Virus record (IMG/VR): IMGVR_UViG_3300025759_000660
Span: 1 to 24,724 of that record
From: a virus
Strand: one strand, 5' to 3'
Length of the DNA stretch: 24,724 bases
In this document: positions 7,209 through 14,200 of the stretch, in pieces
Layout: every line of letters starts with the position of its first letter
Numbering within the stretch: position 1 is the stretch's first letter
Notes under the pieces: model-generated
What the model saw: only the letters and a program-made list of their open reading frames with translations
The model's database searches: none
Told to the model about the DNA's origin: nothing
Made by a program: the position numbers and the translations under genes

Positions 7209-7417
7209 TGGACGATATATATTTTACACCTGAGACAAGACTGTCTACTGTACTTAGAACTAACTCTGAAATTATTACGGCTTTAGCCTCGATAGAATTA
7301 GCTGAAGAAAACATTGAAATAATTACGAGTCTTTTAAAGAAGCATTCGGACTTTGTTATTGAGCTATCTAACAAAGCCGCTAAAGCAGAAAGATTAGATA
7401 TAAGATCAGTTAATTAA
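7208..7417 (+). CDS. unknown helical protein, 69 aa, last gene of the plus arm
   Basis: I do not recognise this protein. After a short N-terminus (MDDIYFTPETRLSTVLRTN) the rest is predicted by eye to be two amphipathic helices. It starts through a TAATG junction with the gene before. Its last 12 bases overlap the tail end of the oppositely oriented gene that ends at 7406, so it marks the boundary of the plus-strand module. Confidence 0.7.
   Translation: MDDIYFTPETRLSTVLRTNSEIITALASIELAEENIEIITSLLKKHSDFVIELSNKAAKAERLDIRSVN
7406..7417. other. tail-to-tail overlap of the two transcription units
   Basis: The plus-strand stop TAA is at 7415-7417 and the minus-strand stop TGA at 7408-7406, so the two arms of the genome overlap by 12 bases. 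The sequence holds a TTAATTAA palindrome, but no GC-rich hairpin followed by a T run is seen on either strand within about 50 bases. Confidence 0.85.
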
Positions 7418-7657
7418 ATCACAACTGAGCAGCCACTGTTTGGGTATAACAATCTCAGCGTCTCCCTGTTCTGGCTGACCTTCCTCATCTAAAATAAAAT
7501 GAGGACATATAGTCATTGAAATATCATCTTCACGTAAGATTATACCGCAAGATATAACCTTTGCAGGTTTAGTGCTGACTAGCTCGTCTATAGATCGCCA
7601 GCCTACGTTACCCCCGCCTGAAGCATCAATCCACGTTGCTTTGTGTATCCTCACCAT
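7406..7657 (-). CDS. conserved phage protein of unknown function, 83 aa
   Basis: The pattern TWIDASGGGNVGWRSIDEL, then SCGIILREDDISMTICPHF, then IVIPKQWL recalls a small beta-rich protein seen in many marine phages, function unknown to me. Two Cys are mid-protein and one near the C-terminus; there is no signal peptide. The ATG at 7657 overlaps the stop of the preceding gene as ATGGTGA. No strong ribosome site is present, so translation is probably coupled. A TTG at 7675 is possible but adds only six residues. It is the last gene of the minus arm. Confidence 0.75.
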   Translation of the reverse strand: MVRIHKATWIDASGGGNVGWRSIDELVSTKPAKVISCGIILREDDISMTICPHFILDEEGQPEQGDAEIVIPKQWLLSCDLIN

Positions 7658-7947
7658 TTTGTACGGTCTGCCCAATAAGCTGCTGACATTTTACCTTTCT
7701 TAATATTCTTAGCATGACGAGCTTTAAAACTAGCTCTTTTCTTTTTCATTTTATCGGACTCACCAGCCTTAGGTTTACCTGCTGTACTAGCACCTTGCTC
7801 ACCAAAGCGGATTAATTTTAAATTATGACCTTCTTGAGCCAACACAACATGAGATTTTTTAGGATGGTCAGGGGTTCTTTTAGGTTTATTAACGCCTTTG
7901 AGCCTATGTTTTTTAATTAGGTTTTCTCTACGTGTTTCGTGAGCCAT
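7651..7947 (-). CDS. small basic conserved protein (DUF6321-like), 98 aa
   Basis: The C-terminal half (GKPKAGESDKMKKKRASF followed by KARHAKNIKKGKMSAAYWAD and RTKW) recalls a motif common in marine phages that I associate with DUF6321; that name is from memory. The N-terminal half is basic too, with HNLKLIRFGEQGAST in the middle. No Cys and no membrane segment. GAGGA lies 8 bases before the ATG. It belongs to a run of tiny Lys-rich genes at the end of the late module. A minor virion or DNA-binding role is possible, but nothing in the sequence proves it. Confidence 0.82.
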   Translation of the reverse strand: MAHETRRENLIKKHRLKGVNKPKRTPDHPKKSHVVLAQEGHNLKLIRFGEQGASTAGKPKAGESDKMKKKRASFKARHAKNIKKGKMSAAYWADRTKW

Positions 7948-8020
7948 CTATATATTCCTCTTCTTTTTTATCTAGCCAAACTATAATTAGTAGTAGCAGT
8001 AAAACTACTAGAGTCCTCAT
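7928..8020 (-). CDS. 30-residue single-pass membrane microprotein
   Basis: An ATG at 8020 opens a 30-codon frame ending with TAG at 7930-7928. The product starts MRTLVVLLLLLIIVWL, a single hydrophobic helix, and ends with a charged tail DKKEEEYIDGSRNT. The ATG overlaps the stop of the upstream 85-residue gene as ATGA, the same junction type used elsewhere here, and the frame fills what would otherwise be a 69-base gap. It overlaps the next gene by 20 bases. It could be a lysis accessory or a small membrane regulator. It is short enough that chance cannot be excluded. Confidence 0.5.
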   Translation of the reverse strand: MRTLVVLLLLLIIVWLDKKEEEYIDGSRNT

Positions 8021-8274
8021 ACTTTTCGATAAGTTCTAGTTTTCTTTGCAATCTTTTTAGGCTGTTTACTATGCTGCTTACCCGCCTTTGTGTCTTTGCG
8101 TTTCTTTGCGCTGGTTTTTGCATATTCAGTAGAGCTTAAAGACTGTCGAGCCTTTTTAGGCAAGTATCTTTCACCCGTTGCTTTAGGCCCCTGAGTAGAA
8201 GGCTTACCAGATTTAGTACCCCAATCTTGTTTTGTCCAAGCCTTTAAAGACTTCTGAGACTTTTTAAGAGCCAT
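8017..8274 (-). CDS. very basic small protein (DUF5872-like), 85 aa
   Basis: I count 27 Lys/Arg against 4 acidic residues. The segments KAWTKQDWGTKSGKPST, GERYLPKKARQSLSSTEYAK and KKRKDTKAGKQHSKQPKKIA recall a short domain found in marine phage and other virus genomes that I associate with DUF5872; the name is from memory. No Cys, no membrane helix. Such a charge suggests nucleic acid contact, for example a minor virion protein packed with DNA. The ATG is reached through a TAATG junction with the previous gene. Confidence 0.8.
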   Translation of the reverse strand: MALKKSQKSLKAWTKQDWGTKSGKPSTQGPKATGERYLPKKARQSLSSTEYAKTSAKKRKDTKAGKQHSKQPKKIAKKTRTYRKV

Positions 8275-8453
8275 TACTTGTACCCTCCACCCTGAGCTTT
8301 GTATTCTTTAGCTAACATTTGAGCCTTACGTGCTGACCATTGACCAGCTTTACCTCCCTTTGAACCTGCTTTAATTTTATTAAATAGATTCTTACGCATA
8401 GTAGGCCTAGTATAGTTACCTGCTTTATTAACCGTAGATTTTTTTTGTGCCAT
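8274..8453 (-). CDS. tiny basic conserved protein, 59 aa
   Basis: The product (NKAGNYTRPTMRKNLFNKIK, then GSKGGKAGQWSARKAQMLAK and EYKAQGGGYK) has 15 Lys/Arg and one acidic residue. I recall near-identical small proteins from marine phages but know no function. The start at 8453 is fixed by GGAGGA seven bases upstream and a TAATG junction with the holin-like gene; a longer frame from 8513 would overlap that gene by 60 bases and is less likely. Both ends use TAATG junctions. Confidence 0.82.
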   Translation of the reverse strand: MAQKKSTVNKAGNYTRPTMRKNLFNKIKAGSKGGKAGQWSARKAQMLAKEYKAQGGGYK

Positions 8454-8836
8454 TACTTTCTCCTCCAAACACGAATACCATAAATGGCTGCAAACACTGC
8501 TAGTATTAACCACTGATACCAGTCAGGTGTTTTAGATAAAGCAGCAAAGCCATCTTCTACATACTGAACAGTACCCGGAATAAAACTAAGAACCATAGGA
8601 ATAGAAAGAAGAAGTAATACAAACTCATCCTTCCATCCAGAGTTACGAATCTGTTCAAGCTCCCAAGAGTTGTCCATTTCCTGTCCTCTCATAGTAGCCT
8701 CTAGCTTCGTTCTGTGGCGAGCTTCTTCAATCTCTAAGGTCTTTACCTTTTCTTGGTGTTTACGCTCGCTACGGGCTGATACAGCGTCTACAACCTTGCC
8801 TCCTAATCCACCTATCAAGTTACCTATAATGCTCAT
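8453..8836 (-). CDS. holin-like membrane protein, 127 aa
   Basis: An N-terminal short helix (IIGNLIGGLGG) and a charged coiled segment (about 20-65) are followed by two clear membrane helices, about 70-90 (DEFVLLLLSIPMVLSFIPG) and 107-124 (YQWLILAVFAAIYGIRVW), and a WRRK tail. This fits holins of the gene-transfer-agent or three-helix type (PF11351-like), which open the inner membrane so that endolysin can act. Its place two kilobases from the M15 peptidase in the same operon supports lysis. AGGAG is seven bases before the start. Confidence 0.8.
   Translation of the reverse strand: MSIIGNLIGGLGGKVVDAVSARSERKHQEKVKTLEIEEARHRTKLEATMRGQEMDNSWELEQIRNSGWKDEFVLLLLSIPMVLSFIPGTVQYVEDGFAALSKTPDWYQWLILAVFAAIYGIRVWRRK
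8461..8466 (-). promoter_or_regulatory. strong ribosome binding site for the 59-residue basic protein
   Basis: The minus strand reads GGAGGA seven bases before the ATG at 8453. It lies within the last codons of the holin-like gene, combining a full Shine-Dalgarno match with a TAATG stop-start junction. Confidence 0.75.
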
Positions 8837-8845
8837 AGCTTTCTC

Positions 8846-9355
8846 CTAGTTCAAAGGATTAGATAAGTAATCCATTCCTGACCACAGATCTTCTATTTCT
8901 GTATCTATTTTCTTTAATTTAGAATCTACATCTTTTAAATCTTTTGTCATTAGTTCAGCCTGTGTAACTGTAACACGCATAGATTCTAGTTCTTTTTCAA
9001 GCTCTATTACTTTCTCGTTGATTGTAAGCAGCTTGGCTTGTTGCTCTGCTATAGTTTTTAAATTAACCCCTAGCTCTGCAAGCTTACCTTGTAATTGATT
9101 TACGTCATTAGCAATAAGTTCCTGCTGAATCAGTTTTATTTGTTCCGCTAACTCAGCCTCAACACGACCTACCTCTTCTGTAATAGGAACAACATCAGGT
9201 ATCTGTAAGGCTTCTACCGCTTCTAGACGGCTGTAGAGGCTGCTTGCAGTCCATACACCGCCTCCTAGTGTTGTAGCTAGGCTAAGTAATATAGCGATGT
9301 ATACGCCTTTAAAAGACGTACCACCGATTGTTAGTTCTGTTTCCGCTAAACTCAT
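8846..9355 (-). CDS. membrane-anchored coiled-coil protein, 169 aa
   Basis: One membrane helix at about residues 17-38 (VYIAILLSLATTLGGGVW) is followed by some 110 residues of heptad-like, charged coiled coil (for example LAEQIKLIQQELIANDVNQL) and a C-terminal SGMDYLSNPL. The short N-terminus before the helix suggests that the coiled coil is periplasmic. That layout is like an inner-membrane spanin, and the gene is in the lysis region, but no partner lipoprotein was found, so this is only a possibility. I recall similar proteins in marine phages without a known function. The start at 9355 shares a TGATG junction with the previous gene and has GAGGA upstream. Confidence 0.8.
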   Translation of the reverse strand: MSLAETELTIGGTSFKGVYIAILLSLATTLGGGVWTASSLYSRLEAVEALQIPDVVPITEEVGRVEAELAEQIKLIQQELIANDVNQLQGKLAELGVNLKTIAEQQAKLLTINEKVIELEKELESMRVTVTQAELMTKDLKDVDSKLKKIDTEIEDLWSGMDYLSNPLN

Positions 9356-10200
9356 CAGTCGCAATCCTCGTTAAACATGAAACATCTGTAGCCTAATGCA
9401 GTAGGGCCAGTTAGATACAACTCACTTTCAGCTCCTGTCGCTAACCAATCTGCCTCACTTAAGTAAAAGTCCATGCCAAACGATCCTTGTTGCCCATTTA
9501 TGTACACCGCACTAGCGTTGTTAGTTCCAGTGTGAGACAGTTTTACCCACTGTTGATTCTGAGAAAATGTTAGTGTGCCTTCGTTTGCATTAGTATTATT
9601 ATTTTCAGCTCCTTGCTGTAAAAAAGCTACTGCGTCTTCGTTGGCTGCTACACCTAGATATGCTGAAGCATTGTTACCATGTTCTTCTATATCATCTAAA
9701 GATTGATTGTAGGTGTCTACTTGATCCTGTGTAATTGTTAATGTTGACTCGTTTGCAACAACGTATTCTTGAACTTCTGCTTTATCGTCGGGAGTTTCTG
9801 CCTCAGCAGCAATCTCTGCAACCTCTACGACCGCAATCATTTCTACTACTACGTCCGTGAACTCTTCTACGGCAGTATTCATCAGTTCAAACTCTGTGGC
9901 TGCTTGTGCCTCCAATAAGGCTTGGACATCTCCATAGGCTTGATAGTCTCCCATGTTGCCCAAAGCGGTGTTGTAAGCATTTAACTGAGCAGTGCTTATG
10001 TGAGCAGTCCCAGCAAGGCTACCGTTTGTCAAAGCTCCTCCTGTGTTTGAATAAGCATAACCAGCACCAGCAAGTTTGATACCTCTGTCTATTTGATTAA
10101 CAAGTGCAGTGCTAGAAGTAATTAAAGCATCTAACTCATTGGAGTGAGCTACGGAACTTAATAGACACAGAGATAACATCATCATTATTCTCTTCATCAT
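9355..10200 (-). CDS. exported phage protein of unknown function, 281 aa
   Basis: A signal peptide is clear: MMKRIMMMLSLCLLSSVAHS with likely cleavage after AHS (residue 20). There is no proper lipobox, since the residue before C12 is Leu. The mature protein is acidic and polar, with an Ala/Glu/Val-rich helix near 110-145, two Asn/Thr-rich stretches (STLTITQDQVDTYNQSLDD; GTLTFSQNQQWVKLSH) that look like beta units, and a C-terminal pair C273/C280. I do not recognise a function. It lies in the lysis region next to another exported protein, so it may act on the envelope or alter the cell surface during late infection. Its first 65 bases also encode the tail of the neighbouring gene in another frame. 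AGGAG is nine bases before the start. Confidence 0.85.
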   Translation of the reverse strand: MMKRIMMMLSLCLLSSVAHSNELDALITSSTALVNQIDRGIKLAGAGYAYSNTGGALTNGSLAGTAHISTAQLNAYNTALGNMGDYQAYGDVQALLEAQAATEFELMNTAVEEFTDVVVEMIAVVEVAEIAAEAETPDDKAEVQEYVVANESTLTITQDQVDTYNQSLDDIEEHGNNASAYLGVAANEDAVAFLQQGAENNNTNANEGTLTFSQNQQWVKLSHTGTNNASAVYINGQQGSFGMDFYLSEADWLATGAESELYLTGPTALGYRCFMFNEDCD

Positions 10201-10855
10201 TAATAGTTTCTCCTATTTTCAATATCTTGTTGTACCACTCTTGTGTTTCTGTGTAAGTAGGATACGCAGGTCTTTTGCTAAATGTGGCATGTACGCGCAT
10301 CTTTACTTTTCCGTAGTCTGGTATGTACAACTCAGGCTCGCGCTTCATCAGAAGGAAAGCCCTTTTACCTACAACAAGTTTACTGCCAGAAAGGATAGGA
10401 CAAGGCGTACCTGAAACAAACATGCTTCTCCATACGTCCGGGTCTTCACACATCCTAGCAATAGCAGCAACTTTCATGCCTAGATCGCTTAAAACTTTAG
10501 CATCTCTACGCCTGTTACAATCGTTATCAGATTTATAATTACCTTTGGTAATACCGACTATGCCTGTCTGAATGCTTCCTCCCTGCCCTTGTAGACAAGT
10601 TTCTACTCCATTAGACATATATGTAGGCGCTATTGCAGAGCCTACTGGCATTTCAGAAGAGCTTCCTGCTCCGTTGTACGTATTACTTATTGATCTATCT
10701 TCTGTTTGGTTGTGGCTGCTTACAGTACTTCCTACGGTATTAGTATTTAAACTACCCTCTTGGCTGTTATCGCTGTCTGTTGTATCTCCCATAACAGCTT
10801 GGTCTGCTGCAAAGGATAACAAAGGCAGCATAAGTAAAAGTAATAACCAACGCAT
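10136..10855 (-). CDS. exported four-cysteine phage protein, 239 aa
   Basis: The signal peptide MRWLLLLLMLPLLSFA is followed by an Asn/Ser/Thr-rich linker (about 22-75). The core has four cysteines: C87 in VETCLQG, C113 in NDCNRRR, C136 in ARMCEDPD and C152 in GTPCPI, likely two disulfides in the periplasm. The motif SAIAPTYMSNGVETCLQGQG and the LGMKVAAIARMCEDPDVW helix recall a protein widespread in marine phages, function unknown to me. The C-terminal tail is acidic (NDEENNDD) and is encoded by bases that also encode the signal peptide of the next protein. GAGG in the upstream stop region lies eight bases before the ATG. Confidence 0.87.
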   Translation of the reverse strand: MRWLLLLLMLPLLSFAADQAVMGDTTDSDNSQEGSLNTNTVGSTVSSHNQTEDRSISNTYNGAGSSSEMPVGSAIAPTYMSNGVETCLQGQGGSIQTGIVGITKGNYKSDNDCNRRRDAKVLSDLGMKVAAIARMCEDPDVWRSMFVSGTPCPILSGSKLVVGKRAFLLMKREPELYIPDYGKVKMRVHATFSKRPAYPTYTETQEWYNKILKIGETINDEENNDDVISVSIKFRSSLQ

Positions 10856-10865
10856 TTAACTAGCC

Positions 10866-11234
10866 TCAATAGCTCCACACCCAAGGACGAGGACGGCCTT
10901 CATCCCACTCAAGGTCATCTAAATGTATAAATCTATTATTGCCTTTTTGATTAACGCCTATGCCAGTCATACCCACCCTTAGCGCAGCATCTAAAAGCTT
11001 ATGAGCTTTGTCTCCACTAACAGCAATATCTATAGCGTGACCCGAAGCGTGTGCGCCGGGAGTTTTTTTCTTACGCTCAATGATGTGATCCTTACAGCGA
11101 TAAGCAGAAGTAACAACAAAAGGAAATCCTAACTCATGGCGTAGTGCTTCTACTTTAACCATGAAAGATTCATCCATCCCATCAGCGCCACAGTGTTGAC
11201 ACTTAAGTTCTTCTGTGCTAAAATATTTATACAT
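10866..11234 (-). CDS. M15-family zinc peptidase endolysin, 122 aa
   Basis: A small peptidoglycan peptidase (Peptidase_M15_3-like). The zinc ligands expected for the family are visible: H62 and D69 in AHASGHAIDI and H104 in RFIHLDD. The spacing of the first two equals that of the T5 endolysin H66/D73. VTSAYRCKDH precedes them, as is usual. The N-terminal CQHCG pair and C47 are common in this family. No signal peptide is present, so a holin is needed for access to the wall. It probably cleaves a peptide bond in the stem peptide. The start is a TAATG junction with the 1187-residue gene, with AAAGGA six bases before. Confidence 0.93.
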   Translation of the reverse strand: MYKYFSTEELKCQHCGADGMDESFMVKVEALRHELGFPFVVTSAYRCKDHIIERKKKTPGAHASGHAIDIAVSGDKAHKLLDAALRVGMTGIGVNQKGNNRFIHLDDLEWDEGRPRPWVWSY

Positions 11235-14200
11235 TATTTATCCTTTAGTAAACTATATGATCTACTTTTAGCTGCTTTAATAGCAGTATCCATGTCTTTA
11301 TACGTAGGAAGTGTTTCTCCTGTAATAAAATCAACAGCTCCATCTTTAGTTAACTGAGATTCGACAAGCTTTTTAAATAATCGTTCGGGTATTTTATTTC
11401 CTTTTTTATCTATAGTAGGATAGTTAACCCAATCCCCGTTATCTAGCTGTATTGTTTCAGTACGTTCTGAATATTTACCTTTTTCATCTTCATAAACTTT
11501 ACGGCCCTTAGTAGTTACTTTAGAGCCTTCGTGTAAACCCAATCTTACCAAAGGATCTACTTCACCGCCTTTACCAAAACCCATACGTCTTAAAGGATCT
11601 TCTTCATCCATGAAAGCAGTACCGGCTTGTACGTTGTAAGGAAGCCCTGTCATTTTATCTATACGCTCATCGGGTTCAGGAGAAGCTTGAGGTATGTCTA
11701 CTTCACCTCCTTTTTTAAACTCAAAGCGTCTAGGAGGTCTTTCAGGAACTGTGTAGTCTCTCATTTGAGAATCTAAATCTCTAATAAAAGTATCGTAGTC
11801 TTTCTTAGCTTCCGGGCTAATAGTGTTTATAGCTCCATAGAACGGAACTTTTTCACCTAAAAATCTAACGGGGCTATCACGTTTAATTATTTTATAAATG
11901 TCTTGGCCTACAGGCCCCAACATAGAAGAAACGTAAGCTGTTTGACTTTGATATATTTCAGCAGACTTATTAGCCCTTGCCATCATATCTGCTATTAAAC
12001 CGTTACCGCCCCAACGCTTTACAGCTTCAACATAAATTTCTTCTTCTGATTTAAACTTCTCGCTTTCACCGTGGCTTCTAGCCCAGTTAGTCCATCGAGC
12101 CGTTTCTGTCATAATAAGACCAGCAGCCAATGTTTTAGGTACGTTACCTACAGGATCACGCATCATTTTAGTAGCTGCGTTTTTAAGAATAGTATTTGAA
12201 AAAGCAGCGGGGTATCCCATAAACTGAAAAAGAATAGAAGTTTTAGGATTAGATAATAAAGTAGGCTTTAGTCCTGACTCAGGAGTCGGCGTTAGAATAA
12301 CCTCATTAGTATAACGCGAAGCCCCTCTTTGAACTGCTGTGTAAAACTCATCGTCTTCTTTAGCGCCTCTTGCGATCCACTGAAGACCCTTGTTTATATC
12401 TACACCTAATTCTTTAAGCTCATCGCGCATAGCTTTAGTGCGACCAGAGTCCTCTAAGTTTCCACGCGCAGAAATCTTTTTAAGGTTTTCTACAATAAGT
12501 TCTTTACCCGTAATAAACGAAGTTAGCTGAACAAACTTTGTCCACTGATCCAACATAGTAAATCTAAAAAAGCCGTTGTTCACGCTTCTACTAAAATTAG
12601 AATTAAGTGTATCACCTGAAAGTCTTTCGGCAACATCACCAGCAGCCGTATCTACAGCAATAGAAAATTTATTTAACTCTCTCCAGATTTCAGGCTCTTT
12701 TAAGTCGTGATTCTTTTTTAAGAAATCTATTAAGTTTGTTTGAATTGTTTGTCTACCAGCTTTAGAAGCCTGAGAAAAACCTTTAATAGTGTTAACTACA
12801 CCAGCCTTTTGAACATTAATAAATATTTCTGTGACACTAGATAGTGTAGCTAAAGGTAAGTATGCGAGGCGATTAGCCGTAGAGTAAAAGTCTACTACGC
12901 CACTAAATGTTCCTTCCCAGCGTTTAACATCTTCACCTGTAGCTGTCCTATAAAGATTTGTAATTCTGTCACGATCTTTTTTACTTAAAGTTTTACCAGC
13001 GTCTGCCATTTCAGCAGCTATAGGGTTTAACCAACGCTTTTTAAACTCATTAAGATTTTTAACACCAAACACTTGTTTTTTAGCTAACTGCTTTGCTGTT
13101 TGAAAACTATAATTAATTAAAACTTTGTTGATATCTCCTTCTAGAAATTCTTCAAAGTCATTATCTTTAAGTTTAGTAAAAGCTCTTTTAGCAAAAAAAC
13201 TATTACCAGCAACACTTCCTTCGCCTATTTGATTTTCTATATCGAGCATTTGAGTTATAATTGCCTCTGCTTCGGTTAAGTCCTCGGCTTCTTCAGCTTC
13301 AATAAGCTTTCTTGCAAACTCTTCAGGATTATTTTCTATAGCTTTACGGTTCCAGAAACGTGGCACATAGCCCTCAATAGGCTCATCAATATAACCAGCA
13401 TCACTAAGTTCTTTACCAAGCTTATCTAATACATCCCTACGTAAAAAACCTGCTATAATATTTATGTTTTCATTATCCGCAGTTTCGCCGCGTAACGCCC
13501 TCATTAACTCGTTGTTTACAGGGATTGTTAAATCACCTTTTACATTAGTCTGAATAGGCTCCATAGCCAGTTTTACTTTTGTATAATACTCACCAGATAT
13601 TTCTTTCATGACTTCATAAAAGTCTTGTTGATCGTATTCCCGCTCACCCCAAATATTACGACCTAAGTCGTATCTAAATTTCTTTTGAAGTTCTTTAGCA
13701 GAGCCAGAATAAGAAGTATAAGAGTCTAAAAGAGACGCAGGTTTAAAGGCTATAGTCGCACCAAAAGAATTTGCTATTCTGCCCAGCTCAAACAAAAGTT
13801 TATTTTTAATTTTTTTAGGTTCTGTGTTAGCCGTAGTCTCTTCTACAAGATCTTGAACTTCTTCTTTAGTAACTTTACCGCCTCCTAAGTCTTCTACTAA
13901 ATCATCAAATAAATTTGTTTGTGTAGGAAGCTGTTCTGGTTCTTCAGTATCAAACAAACCTAACTGACGCGGAGCTTTTTCTTCAACCTCGATTAGCTTC
14001 TCTTCTGAAGGAGCTTCTAAGTCATCTTCTTTAGATTTTAATTTAGGCGTACTTACTTCTTCTTTTAAATCCTCAATTCTACGAGCATTCTTAGTAAGAC
14101 CTCCAGACAAAGAAGAAATTGCAGCTCCAAGGCCACCACCTAACACAGCTCCTGCGCCGGTCATTAGGGCTACTTCTGTTCCTGAAACAGCATCACGTAT

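Noticed and set aside
7370-7450. Bidirectional intrinsic terminator at the convergence
   Set aside because: Only a TTAATTAA palindrome and a weak 7-base stem with a loop of about 20 bases are present; there is no GC-rich hairpin with a T run.
8454-8513. 60-base longer start for the 59-residue basic protein
   Set aside because: It would lie deep in the holin-like gene; GGAGGA and TAATG both point to 8453.
9355-10855. Classical Rz/Rz1 embedded pair
   Set aside because: The overlap layout is similar, but neither product has a lipobox; in the second protein the residue before the only N-terminal Cys is Leu.
10323-10859. Two plus-strand frames opposite the four-cysteine exported protein
   Set aside because: They lie antisense to a gene with signal peptide and conserved motifs, and no plus-strand operon exists in this arm.
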